Positions 1 through 10,908 of a stretch of DNA of 55,573 nucleotides are shown here, one piece after another; position 1 is the first letter of the stretch; the number at the start of each line of letters is the position of its first letter. Position numbers and translations under genes: made by a program. The notes under the pieces were generated by a model. The model had not been told where the DNA came from, did no database searches, and worked only from the letters and a program-made list of their open reading frames with translations. The DNA comes from Seison nebaliae (lineage: Eukaryota; Rotifera; Pararotatoria; Seisonacea; Seisonidae), in assembly GCA_023231475.1 (NCBI GenBank), contig JALJEE010001195.1:1-55573 (forward strand), written 5' to 3'.

Positions 1-664
1 TGGAATGTCCTCGGGAGGTAGAAAAGAAAGAGCCGTGAGTAATTGAATTTCTTTTTTGAATGTTTTGTTCGTTTGGTACTCAGTTTTCTTTCCACAACGT
101 TGGACTTGTCTGATAATAGACTGTCCTAAATGGAAGTAGCATCCGTGAATTGCTGCATTCGGAAAAACTGACCTAAAAGCGTTAATTGAAGATATCTCTC
201 GTCTTCCTAAGAATTTCCGAAATTCTGAAAAAACCTCAGCATAACTCTCCATTCTCTTATTTTTCATAAAAACATACCCCAAATCATTAATTGTATGAAG
301 CTGAAAATATCCGGATTGTTTTCCCCAAATGTTGATGCGAATTTGTTGTGATTTGTCTCCGATAAGTTGTTGGTGAGGGGTAGATTGGAGATGATTTTTT
401 CATAGTTACTCCATAGCTTTATGTTCTATCTACCCCGAATGACGGAATTTCTTCCCAGAATATTAGAATAATCAATATTTCGGGAGTCATGTATTTCGCG
501 TTTTCGAAAACTTCCAATACATCTTCCGGAGGGATAAAACTCAAATTTCCCAGAAAATTTACCCATTCTTGTGCTTCGTTGATGTTCTGTTTGTAGCTTA
601 CTATTAGTCCATTTCTTTGAATAAATTTTATAATGTTCTGTTTCAAGTGGAAATAATGTTTCAA
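1..664 (-). mobile_element. Degenerate MULE-type transposase fragment (3' part)
   Basis: Minus-strand reading from about 664 down to the window edge matches the C-terminal half of invertebrate MULE transposases. It shows a 'YFHLKQ' block followed by 'LSFIPPEDVLEVFE', then, after one stop near 419, 'LWSNYEK..NLPLTNNLSETNHNKF' and 'NPDIFSFIQ'. In the family these are the post-catalytic helices and the conserved 'TNN..E..HN.F' motif. Stops at about 419 and near 267 break the frame, and no ATG start is present, so it is a relic. The left end is cut by the window. Its upstream end overlaps a plus-strand DDE fragment, which suggests nested insertion. Confidence 0.65.
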
Positions 665-960
665 GGGCCACCAGACTGCTTATACAATAATACTGAAAGC
701 GGGTGGTTCAATTCTGAAGTATTCAACGATTGGATAAGAAGAGTTGTAATTCCTTGGGGTAAAAAAATAGAAGGAACGAAAATAATAATAGGTGATAATC
801 TGGGCTCCCAGTTTAGTCCTGAAGCAATCGAAGAATGCGGCAAAGTTATAACATTAAAATGATTTTCCTAAAACACAACTCATGTGTTGCAACCGTTGGA
901 TGCTTCAATATTCCGGTCGATGAAGGATATTCCGCGGTACACCTAATCTTCGCTGTTACG
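610..960 (+). mobile_element. Degenerate pogo/Tigger-like DDE transposase fragment
   Basis: The plus-strand reading carries 'GPPDCLYNNTESGWFN', then 'IIIGDNLGSQFSPEAIE', which is the second catalytic Asp block (usually 'LLxDNxxSH') of DDE_1 endonucleases. Past a frameshift near 890 comes 'QPLDASIFRSMK', equivalent to the usual 'QPLDVxVFxPxK'. The N-terminal DNA-binding domain and the first catalytic block are missing, and at least one frameshift and later stops are present. Family assignment rests on these motifs and their order. Confidence 0.65.
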
Positions 961-1557
961 GGGAGAGACTCCTTTCTTTTTCATATTTGCTTCGATGTCG
1001 TCCAGCTTGATCTGTTTCCGAACATTGGAGACAAATATTCTTATGGTAACAAGATCAGACGAGTTCTTCTTGTAACTAAGGACGAACTCATCAATACCAC
1101 CAATTCCGGTTTTAGTCTGAGATTGGTGAAATTCCGTCGTTTACCATTGGACTTGCTAGGTTCTCTAGACGGTTTTTTGCCTTTTTTCTTTGAGATCTCG
1201 TGGACCATAACTTGTTTTTTTTTTCATATTATCTTATTTCTTTTTCTATTTCTTTCTCTTATCGATCTGATGACGATTGACCGTTGCGTTGGATAGGATC
1301 AGCGGATTGTTTGTTAGCTGCGCCATTACCTCCCTCAATGACCGTTGAGAGGCTGCCCACTTGAGCCTCAATTAATTCCTCAGCAGTATCAGGTTTTCCC
1401 CCCAGGTTTTCAATCTCTTCGCAACTCGGGGGATCGATTCTCGACACGAAACAACTGCTGTTGCAGCTGTATTCTTCACATCTGTTTCGAAATCTGACGA
1501 ATCACCATTATAATCAGTAGACTGGGAACCTCCATCTTCACTTGTTCCAGGACTCAT
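960..1557 (-). mobile_element. Broken minus-strand ORF, likely transposon protein remnant
   Basis: From an ATG at 1557 the minus strand encodes an acidic, Ser/Thr-rich start ('MSPGTSEDGGSQSTDY'). Coding-like sequence continues across frames ('EEIENLGGKPDTAEEL', 'IEGGNGAANKQSADP', then 'IGGIDEFVLSYKKN' and 'VRKQIKLDDIEANMKKKGV') down to about 960. Several stops and frame changes break it. It is sandwiched between the DDE and MULE relics, so a gag-like or accessory transposon protein is likely, but I do not recognise a family. Confidence 0.35.
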
Positions 1558-1867
1558 TATTATTAAGATTCAAATTCCGTATATCTTGTATCTGTCAGTA
1601 GTATTGTTAGTGAATATATCTTGTATATGATATATGATATATATCTTGTTAGCATCTTAGCATTGTATCAGAGATGGCCATTTGAATTTCGTTCTATTGG
1701 AGTTGGAGAGTAAAAAATCCAAAGAAATCCTTCCGTGGCCACCTAAACGTTTGATAAAACAAACTGTTTGTAGAAATTATATGTTCAAAGTAGAAGCCTT
1801 CATAAAAATATATTAAATTAATTAAAGATAAGAAGAAATAAACGAATATTACGTAGGAATAAAATAA

Positions 1868-2170
1868 ATGGAGAACAATGAAAATTTTCAGTTCCATGAA
1901 ACTTCTGCCATGTGCTTGCACTGTAAAAGCACAATTAATATTGTGACTCCTACGTCGTTAAGAAGACATTTGAAGACTTCGAAATGTCAGTCAACCCAAA
2001 TTGATAAAGATAATATCTCACCAAATTTTCCGAAAATTCAAAACACAAAGACTGACTTTGAGAAGAAGGTGTCTGAGCATATTTGTATGTAATATGTAAG
2101 TCTCTTCCATTAAATATTGGGGAAACTGTCATAATGCCATTATTGGATGAATGGATTAATATTTGCCAAA
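1868..2170 (+). mobile_element. BED-type zinc-finger fragment (hAT-transposase-like N-terminus)
   Basis: A 74-codon ORF starts at ATG 1868. It contains 'CLHCKSTINIVTPTSLRRHLKTSKC', with Cx2C and a spaced His/Cys as in BED fingers. Past its stop at 2092, another frame continues 'ICKSLPLNIGETVIMPLLDEW' to about 2165. BED fingers typify hAT transposases and genes derived from them. No catalytic RNase-H-like core is visible downstream, so this is a truncated copy or a small domesticated finger. Confidence 0.45.
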
Positions 2171-2235
2171 AGCATTCCGGCTAACTTATCGAAAAAACTA
2201 TTTGCATGTAAGAATAATCATTATTTCGTTTTTAG

Positions 2236-2260
2236 TATATCTATCTATCTATCTATACGA
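2236..2260. repeat. (ATCT)n microsatellite
   Basis: About five ATCT units in a row inside an AT-rich intergenic stretch. The surrounding 2171-3159 stretch holds only short ORFs without ATG starts or recognisable motifs. Confidence 0.8.
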
Positions 2261-3159
2261 TAGAAAATAGATGCTGAAATTTGAATTTTTCGCATTAAAA
2301 ATTTAATTTTTTTAAGTTAAAAATCATATAAAGAGGTTAAAAATTGATCTTTACTAGTTAAAACTTGACCTGAGAATGGTATAATGGACGTTACTTTCAC
2401 AACTAGTTGTACTAACCTAGTAATATTCCTGACATTTGGTTTGCTCATGGAGACAAATCCATCGTTAGAAAGGGAACAAATCAACCTCTATCTAATAGTG
2501 CTAAATTCGGGGAAAATAAATGTAAAATTCGGTCTCCAAGTATCCTTCATTTATAACATAATAACAAACTTCATTTTTCTCTCTTTCTGAAAATCGAGAA
2601 TCATATTTTAGGACAATGAATTTTAAAATCAAAGAAAAGAGAAATGAATGAACGGAAGTCTGTTAAAAGAAATAGGTAACAATTATCTCACTACATCAAA
2701 AACTCTTCATTAATTATTAATCAAACAATATTGATAGTTCTAATGACTCCGCAATTGACCGTGCGAGACGAATCGCAAAGGAATGATCGAGACGATTACA
2801 ACCGATCCAATGATTTGCTCCTTCCCACCGAAAATCTACCAAACTTCAGCGCTTTCCACTCACTATTTACCGTTTTCCAAAGGACGTCCTTTTCTTGCTT
2901 GTTATTCGTTATATGTTAACGAAATGGAAATTAGATTCCGTAAGGAGCAACACGATGTCGGTCGACTTGATGAAAAGAAGCACTGTGAGAAACAAAAAAG
3001 ACAATTAGGGGAATAACGAAAGAAAAAATTTGTGCGGTTTGTAAATTATTTACTGGGTAAAAACATAATTAATTGAAGTTCATTTTTTTCTTATTTTTAA
3101 TAACTGAATTCTTTAAATTGATTTTAATTTCGTATATTTTTTTACACATAATAATATAC

Positions 3160-4932
3160 ATGTTCACATTTACCATTGGATCTTCATTTATTTTTATGCT
3201 AAATCTCCAAATAATTAATGGAGTTAAAAATGTTACAGTTACTCCAATACGGCATGATATGTCTTATCCAAAGGCTGCAAAATTGACAACCGATGTAGTT
3301 CACATCTTACCTGCAGTTCAGACCATTCCACCAATTCAACCGGAAATATTTGCTTGTAACCGTTTTCACTTGATCAGATTAACTGAACTCGAGGCGAAGG
3401 ATTTGGCTGAAACGCAGAGAAATTTTCTAGAATATTTAGCCCCATTTCAAAATGTTTATGAACTTTCTATGGTGGCTTATAAAAGAGTGCTGCATATCGC
3501 TCTCACGTCGTTCTCAATGAAGCAGTTGCTGTTTATTTTATCCATAAACGCAACGTTCAACAAATATCCTGATATATTCGATAATTCATCAATAATATCG
3601 TTGTTTGATGAAGTTGTTCATGAATTCAATGACCAGGTGGAACAAGCGGCAATTTGCTTTTCAGCAATGAGAGCAGGATTTAATCCAAATAATTGGACAA
3701 TTACTAATCTAGAGATATCTAAAGAGGAATTCGAATTTATTTTCGAGCAATTTATACACAATTACAACTATAGTATTCCGATAGCGTATCATTGTTCGTA
3801 TATTGCATTGCAACTCATAATATCATTCAATGATATCATGAAAAATATTTTCATACCAATCAGTGTTATTTTAAATGAGCAATTTAATAAGCCGCCTATG
3901 CTCTTAATAAGAATGGTAAATATTAATCGTATTCGAATGGGATCAATTCTCGGTTTGGACTCCGAAATGAATAGAACTGTCACTATAATAAGAAAAGAAT
4001 ATAATTTTTGGCATCAATTACCAACAAATCAGAATCCAAGTCTTTATTATATGGTTATGCGTCAATTGGAATCAGTTTTGAAATTAAGTCGATACTCTTC
4101 GACAATTGTGCGTTCAAACATAGAACAGAAAATGCCTATTAATAAAAGAACCAATTTCATTTTAAATGATTTAACTAGTTTTGTTTTGAATCTCACCAAA
4201 TTATATCGGAAAAAAAATATCCAGGATTTCACAACGATGTTCAGTTTCCGTTCAACAGATGAAGTTGAGCAATTTTACATCGAACATGTTTCAACTGAGG
4301 TTCGATTAATATCCTACACAATTAAACCAATTACCGCATTTGCTACAAAATTTATTATTTTGAATGAATATTCCAAAGAAAGGTCACAGCTTTTGAATGT
4401 TCTTTTAGATATGATCAATGAGGATTTCTTTATTGATAACTTGAAACAAAAGAATTTGTCCAACAAAGATTATAAGAGTATCTTGGTTAAAAATAATGAA
4501 AAAATCCATCTTCGTTTAGTTGATTTGCCTTTAGGGAAGGCTCTGAAACTCAATACCAAACCATCTGTCACTAAAGTGAATTACACAAGTTATCATAATA
4601 AACATTGCAAACAAGAAGGATTAGGATTATTCCGAAGATTGTGGGATAGCACAACCAAGTTCTTTGAAAATTATGATGCCAGGAAATTAAAAGGTCCACT
4701 CTCTTGGGATTTACTTGACAGTCTTAGCTTCGATTGGCGAGGTCGTGTAACTCCTCGGCAACCGTCATCCATCACAACATACAATCCAATGAGTTATTGG
4801 CCGTTAATTCCAAAAGAAGAAGATATGTGTAATAAAGCTGGAAAACCTTATGACATCTTTATTTTTCAAGAAGTTTATGAAAACTTACTTGAATTAGATA
4901 CGACTGTTAATAATCCTTTACTCTTACCTTAA
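3160..4932 (+). CDS. Uncharacterised secreted or membrane-anchored protein, single exon (590 aa)
   Basis: An uninterrupted frame runs from ATG 3160 to TAA 4932. The start chosen gives a classic signal peptide (hydrophobic 'IGSSFIFMLNLQII' after a short N-terminus) followed by 'NGVKNVTV'. The open frame extends about 29 codons further upstream without an ATG, so a 5' exon is possible. The mature part is helical with several N-glycosylation sequons (NVT, NAT, NWT, NRT, NLT). It has few Cys, and the C-terminal region is Pro/Trp-containing ('GPLSWDLLDSLSFDWRGR'). I recognise no family. The lack of introns contrasts with most neighbours and could mean a retrocopy or a lineage-specific gene. Relics flank it on both sides, but its own frame is clean. 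Confidence 0.7.
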   Translation: MFTFTIGSSFIFMLNLQIINGVKNVTVTPIRHDMSYPKAAKLTTDVVHILPAVQTIPPIQPEIFACNRFHLIRLTELEAKDLAETQRNFLEYLAPFQNVYELSMVAYKRVLHIALTSFSMKQLLFILSINATFNKYPDIFDNSSIISLFDEVVHEFNDQVEQAAICFSAMRAGFNPNNWTITNLEISKEEFEFIFEQFIHNYNYSIPIAYHCSYIALQLIISFNDIMKNIFIPISVILNEQFNKPPMLLIRMVNINRIRMGSILGLDSEMNRTVTIIRKEYNFWHQLPTNQNPSLYYMVMRQLESVLKLSRYSSTIVRSNIEQKMPINKRTNFILNDLTSFVLNLTKLYRKKNIQDFTTMFSFRSTDEVEQFYIEHVSTEVRLISYTIKPITAFATKFIILNEYSKERSQLLNVLLDMINEDFFIDNLKQKNLSNKDYKSILVKNNEKIHLRLVDLPLGKALKLNTKPSVTKVNYTSYHNKHCKQEGLGLFRRLWDSTTKFFENYDARKLKGPLSWDLLDSLSFDWRGRVTPRQPSSITTYNPMSYWPLIPKEEDMCNKAGKPYDIFIFQEVYENLLELDTTVNNPLLLP

Positions 4933-5760
4933 TCTCTATTGATTATTATGTACCGAACTTTTAACATTAAGTTAATAATATAAACATTAATATGTTAATC
5001 AACACAATAAAATAGTTGTAAGTTGGCGACAAATTCATCAATTAACTTTTGTTTCAGTTAACGATAATATGTCAAATTTACCTTCAGAGTTGTTTTCTGA
5101 AAAATGATTTTTTATTTTCTAATTAAATCTTTTTCTTAATGTAATAATAAGTAGATGTGAGTATGTAATAATATAAGACTATATTAATGAAGTGGCCAGC
5201 TTCAAGATTTATTTAGTTCAAATTCAAATAAACAAACAATAAATGAAGTCAAGCTGGAGCTCCTTGACGACGATGGAAAGTAGTTATGAAGATAAGGAAA
5301 TGAAGTGAAGCGGAAGTGTGAGACGGAAAGGAGTTTGATGACGTAAAGAATGATTAAAATGGATCGGACATGAGACGTAATAGAGGAATAACGGAAGAGG
5401 TGAAAGTACATAGAATATCTAGAGTTATAAAAGAATAATTCCTTCTTCTTCGACCACATTTAATAATTTAATTTTTCTAAAAATAGGAGGATTATTATTT
5501 ATTTTCATGATGATGATCAGGGTGATGTGCACAAATGATGCTCGTCATAGAAAAACGAGAAAGGAACTGACTAAAAAATAATGAACTATTGGAAGGTTGG
5601 AACATTTTTCCATTATGGTTTTGAAGCAGATTTCAACGATAAATGATAAATTTTGCAACCCACTTTGAACAGTTTATCAAAGCGTATTTCCGACTAATAA
5701 TGAAAAGTTAGTGGTTGAATTTTTATGATGGTTTGTCTATTGTAAATTTTAATGTCACTT
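4933..5760. other. Intergenic region, nothing supported
   Basis: An AT-rich 3' flank with AATAAA-like signals near 5005. Short ORFs here lack ATG starts, splice context and motifs. A short repeated phrase ('ctaaacaaatgtctt' at about 5778 and 5820) marks the start of the transposon relic downstream. Confidence 0.5.
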
Positions 5761-5764
5761 CTGT

Positions 5765-6235
5765 TGCCTTATTCGACTAAACAAATGTCTTCCACAACCG
5801 AACTGATATGTTCGGTTGTCTAAACAAATGTCTTGATCCCAAAATGGGAAAATGTATGCCAGAACCGTGGTTGGGCGATATACGTTGTTCGATCCAGAAT
5901 ATGATGGACCTCTAAATGTGAATTGTCTCCCAATAATCCTTCGATGTTACGGAAACCTCCCTATCCGTCGACCAATAATAAAGTTTTGGAATTTCGATCA
6001 CACGCGGGAATGAAACACAATTTTATCCATTCTTCTAAATGAAAATCAGATATCTTTCCACTCTTCGACGATGAAATTATTACATTGGACGGAATAATCG
6101 ATGTTTAACAGTAGGTGGTATGGAATCATTGCTCCCTTCCTTAAACACCATGTAAAGTTTTCCAACTAACTGCCCAGAAAACTGCCACCATCGGCATTAT
6201 CGTGTAGCTATGGATGACGTTGTTTTTTTACTTGC
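5765..6235 (-). mobile_element. Degenerate DDE (pogo-like) transposase fragment
   Basis: Reading the minus strand from about 6220 gives 'HSYTIMPMVAVFWAV', then 'NVIISSSKSGKISDFHLEEW', then 'NSKTLLLVDG' and finally 'TTYIAQPRFWHTF'. These match, in order, four conserved blocks of one branch of eukaryotic DDE transposases ('HSYTxMP', 'SKSGK', 'LLLLD', 'TTxxxQPLDxxxF'). Several stops interrupt it and the 'QPLD' block reads 'QPRF', so it is inactive. It is a different family branch from the copy at 610-960. Confidence 0.65.
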
Positions 6236-6504
6236 AATTAACTGGTAGTCTATTTTTTCTCCACGGTTCGTTAGTTAGGAATAATACCTATATATATGTG
6301 TATATCTTGTAATACCTATATCCTAGAGATACTAGGTTAACGACCTATGTGCATGATAGGGAAGGGAACGCATGCTTCCAGCCGCTTAATCTGTCAGATA
6401 AGCAAAGGAAATAAGTGAACGAAGAAGATTGAGGACATTATGCTTCCAGATTGATGAAACGCTAGTATACTTCCAGTCATCGATCATGTCAGAGAGATCT
6501 ATTG

Positions 6505-7000
6505 CATATGGGAAAAGTGATTTTCCTATGTTCTTGATAGTTCTCTTTCAGATATAGTTGACAATTTAAACAATAAATTTAATCTACTTTTTGGTCTCTC
6601 TCTTGATCTACCCTCTCTTCTATTTTTGGAGCGGGAATAACTTTAATTTCGGAGAGGGTTTCACCCTATGAAAAATTCGGAGAGGGGGTCGACGATCCTC
6701 AGGGTGAGACTCACTCCAAAATAGAAGAAATATGGGTGAGTCTTTCTCATATATATTCAGATATGATTGAAAATTTAAAAAAAATGGTCTATCTGCATTT
6801 TCAACTGATCCCAACATCAAAAACATTAAATAATATGTCAAATATATTAAAATGGTCGATCCCAAATGGAAAAAGTGATTTTTCAACGTTCTTGATAGTT
6901 CTCTTTCAGATAGAATTTCAGAATAACTCTTCAGCTGATCCCAACATTGAAAGCATCAAATTATATGCCAAATGTATTAAAATGGTCGATCCCATGTGGG
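6505..7000. repeat. Imperfect direct repeats, about 130-bp period
   Basis: The segments 6801-6865 and 6931-6998 are near-identical ('ctgatcccaacat', 'aaaatggtcgatccca') at 130-bp spacing. A further partial copy ('cttgatagttctctttcag') occurs at about 6531 and 6890. This looks like a decayed tandem array or the inside of a non-autonomous transposon. No gene is seen from 6236 to 7505. Confidence 0.7.
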
Positions 7001-7505
7001 AGATAAAACTAGTAAATAATAGATCCAGAGTGGCAGTCATTTTCAGTGGATGTTGATGTTAGAGGATTCTGCTCATCATTTATGGAAGTGTAGCTGCTTG
7101 TGGTTGGAATCGGGGGTCTGTAGTAGATTATAATGATAGCATGGCACTTTCTGACATTATCCTTGATGATAATATTTAGTTTCTGAATGTATGGTAGTTT
7201 CTGAAATGGTAGAAATAAGATAAAATCTGTCCTTTTCCCAAGGAGTAAATTTATACATTCTGACATTCATTAATTAATTATAATATTATTAATTAAGTAA
7301 AGAAAACATAAAATAAACAACTGTCTGTCAATCATTAAAATAAAGTTTATTTATTAGATATAATTACTAGTTTAACCCGTTTAGTCCGACAAAAATAATA
7401 AATAATAACATGTTCTATTTTCTATGATTATCAATTGTGTATTATCTTAATTTCAAATTTAACTAGGAAGCTCACCATTAAGTCTCGTGGAAATAATTTT
7501 CACAA

Positions 7506-10500
7506 ATGGAAGTGATAGTTCGGAATACTAATATCGTTAGTAGATGTCACATCTCTTGATTTATCTGGAATATTTAACTACAGAACGAAAGCATTTTAGC
7601 ATTTGCTCAAGTGGTCGATGATATTTTTGAAAAGAACAAAGTCAACCCAACTTATTTTCAAACGATTTATCAAAGTATTTTAACTCGAATTCGAACTGTG
7701 AAAATTCAAGAAATTATTGTTCGATTTTTTCTAATAAATATATCTGATAAGTTTATTCTATAGAATTTAAGTGAAAATTTGATGAAATATGAGAAATTTA
7801 TGATAGTTATCAAAAATATCATAAAAATTGATACAGCAGCAAAACGTTTAAGTAAAAAGGATTCTTTATTAGAAGCAATCATTCGTCGAATCTTAGATGT
7901 TATTGTAAATGAAAAGTTTTAATTTTAAATAATCGAATAATCTTAATATTACAATTGTTCCATCAAGTGATGTAGAAAAAGCAGAAAAACAACTTTATCA
8001 GAACTATTTTCCGGTTGATGGGCAAAATGAGGAAATTAATAAATTTTTCATGAATTATATTCTCTTTTCAATTAAGTTTCATCGTTTCTTTTAATCCGTT
8101 TCCTTTCATTTGAATTTGAACCATTTTAGAATCAAAAGACGAATTCCAACATTCATTGATCAGGCTGTCAAATGGGAAGTGAATGAAGAGTTAATTTCTA
8201 TATTTCTCCAATTGATTTCGGTTAGTTATCATTAATTGAGAAAATATTTAATATGGGAAAAAGACTATTACAGAAAGTGATCCGACAATTATTCAATATT
8301 GCTCAAATGATATTCTAAATGTTATTTTAGTAATGAAAAGAAAAACGAATTTGTACAATGGTCAAATTGTTAAAATGTTTCTGCTTTTTTACAATCTCAA
8401 ACCAGATATGTGGAAGAAAATGTCCGAGGATGTGTTCCATCATTTATTTCAATTCAAGTTATTCTTTCAATTTGAAAGTGATTAATTCATTTTTAACAGA
8501 AATAAAGAATTGAAAAAGAATTTAACGGAATTCCTTCAACTTTCAATTGAAAATGGTAAACTGATTGAATTTGGTCGAAGTTTTTGCAAATTCCATCACA
8601 TTGAATTAACATCGGAGGATGTTAAAATTATCAATGAGCTGTTAGATTCTTTATTCGATTTTATTATTATGTTTTTAGAATTGAGGAAACATTCTCGAAA
8701 CAAGATAATGGAACACTGATGGAAGTTATTCAATTTCTATTGGAACATTCTGATAATATACGATCTACGAGAAACGAAATATTTTTTTGGAATATATTAA
8801 ATTTCGCATGGTCTTATATTCGTATTAGTGTCACGACAATGGATGCGAATGAACAAACAACTCAGTTGAGAAAGTATTACGAAGCAACAGAAAAACTGAT
8901 AAATGAAAAAGGAAATAAGTCAATTGAAAGTATGAAATTGAAGAAGAATTTAAGAATGTTCGACTTTCAAATGAATGGGAGTAAAACGTTGAAGAATTTG
9001 TTCGATAATAACGACGATTTTTCCAAATTGAAAAAGATGGCAAAGAAAATAGTGAAATCGTCGAATTATACTGATATTACAAAGACAGGAATTATTGATG
9101 GAAATGTCGACGACCTTTATCGACTATATTCGTATAGAAACTTTCGTATTGTTATTGAGAAATTATTTTATGAAATCTTCAATGAGAAAAAAATTTGTGA
9201 ATTTAACAAATTTGCAAAATCGTTCAAAGGAGATAATCGGGAAAGAAATATGAAGTTTTGTTTTTTAGGTATGAAAATTTTGGAAAGTGGCTGGAAGGAG
9301 ATAAACAACAATTTCAAAATTTTCCTTCAGAAAATTGGAGGACATATCCTGTTGAATTTAGAAGGTTTTCAAGAAGAATATATGCTCAGAACGATGGAAA
9401 CAATTAATATTGGAGTAGTTAATGAAATATTTGAGGAGAAGATTGATATACCAATAATTGGACGATTAATAAACTTGACAAAACGAATTCCATTTCTGAC
9501 TGACGACATTAAAAGAACTGAAAATCTTTATAAAAAAATTTCAGAGATTAACCAAAAGAATATCGAAATGAAGGAAATGAAGAAAGTGTTTGGAACTTCC
9601 GATAATTTTTTCAATGAACTTCCTCTGTTTATTACCAATGTGGAAAATTTAAAGTTATTTAAAGATGATATTATGGTTTATATGAAGAAGTTGAAGGATA
9701 ATGAATTACCGAACCATATTTTTTATTCGAATACGATAAGGAGAAATTTGAGCAAACTGATCCATCAATTATATAATTCCCGAATTGACGAACAATTTCA
9801 ATTACAATTAGCAGATGATTGGGAAGTGGTGTGTAAAAATGAATTACAGAATCTTTTGAAATTAGAACCGAAATTTGTTCAACCATTTTTAAAATGTCAA
9901 TTCCGCTCACTCTCCGCCGTCTCAAAGGAGAAAGATGAGAATGATGAAAAAATTATAAAGCTCCAAATGTTTTTCTGTCATTACCAGAATATGGAAGTTC
10001 CTCTGAATACTGAGTTTAATAATTGTTTGAACAGATTAGATGGGTTGGGAGAAATTATGGATATTATTCTTTCTGGTTTAATATTAAACAATCATCAAAA
10101 GCAATGGGAATATTTAAATTGTTCATGTAATTTGATTAAGGAAGTTTTTATCGAGAGATTAGGGGAAAATATCGTGAAATTGAATGATTTGCCTCTTAAC
10201 TGGCTAAATGAAAACGATTTGAATAATTCAGATCAATATGAACGATTATATTTACTCGTCGCCATCTGGTCTAGCATAGTAATGCGAAAAAATAATTTAG
10301 TTAATTTCGACAAAGTGATTGGAGTAGTTCGACAATGCCTAAAGATTCTAACGATTTCATTTCCGTCCAATACTTTTGTACAAACAAATACTGGTTCATT
10401 AAATATGAACATCTGTGATGAATTTTCGGAAAATGAGAGATGTCAACTTCTTTATTATTTCACTGTTTGTCAATTGATGGAATTGTTCCAATTCAGTTAT

Positions 10501-10908
10501 TTGAATGAACAAAAAGTTTTTATTTTCATTTTCATAACGATCAAAATTGAATAACTTTAAGATGAATAATTTCTTTGTGGAAAAAATTGAGTTGAATTTC
10601 ATTCCACTAATTTTATATGATTTGGGAAAAAATAAAAACAAGAGATCCAGGAAAGATATGTTTCATTATGGAATGAAATGTGTTAATATATTCCTTCAAT
10701 CTATTCGAAGTGTTCTATGGAGACGAATAAAAATGATGATGAAGAATGAACAACTTGAAGCATATGTACCGATTGTATCGGTGATGAAAGTGATTTCAGG
10801 TTAAATATTGTTATTTCAGCTGATTCCATTCCATTTGTCCTTCACCGATCTCTCTTACCAGCTGATTTAACTGCCAGATACCTATCGGAAAAGCGATTCT
10901 CTAATTAG
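7506..10908 (+). CDS. Large alpha-helical protein of unknown family (10 exons, 1000 aa)
   Basis: I reconstruct exons 7506-7545, 7600-7718, 7764-7915, 7968-8075, 8130-8224, 8274-8457, 8500-8640, 8679-10515, 10562-10799 and 10820-10908. All have GT-AG introns of 38-54 nt except the last (20 nt). Phases agree throughout and the total is exactly 1001 codons. The product is helical and rich in Lys/Asn/Leu with no transmembrane segment, resembling HEAT-type or ribosome-biogenesis scaffold proteins (Urb2-like is a weak guess). The 38-nt intron at 8641-8678 restores 'NELIEETFSKQDNG'. If the 20-nt intron is not real, the protein stops at 10804 (972 aa). ATG 7506 is chosen because exon 1 joins exon 2 in phase; an earlier exon cannot be excluded. 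Confidence 0.7.
10800..10819 (+). other. Candidate 20-nt intron
   Basis: GTTAAATATTGTTATTTCAG sits after phase-1 codon base G at 10799. Removing it joins 'VMKVIS' to 'ADSIPFVLHRSLLPADLTAR', an ordinary-looking C-terminus ending at TAG 10906-10908. Unspliced, the frame stops at once (GGT TAA). The acceptor has a pyrimidine-rich TTATTTCAG. A 39-nt alternative using donor GTGATG is possible but gives a different, shorter tail. Confidence 0.35.

Noticed and set aside
2731-3016. Two overlapping short plus-strand frames
   Set aside because: No recognisable domain and no consistent start or exon structure.
5202-5459. 85-aa minus-strand frame
   Set aside because: No ATG start, no motif, no splice context, in AT-rich flank.
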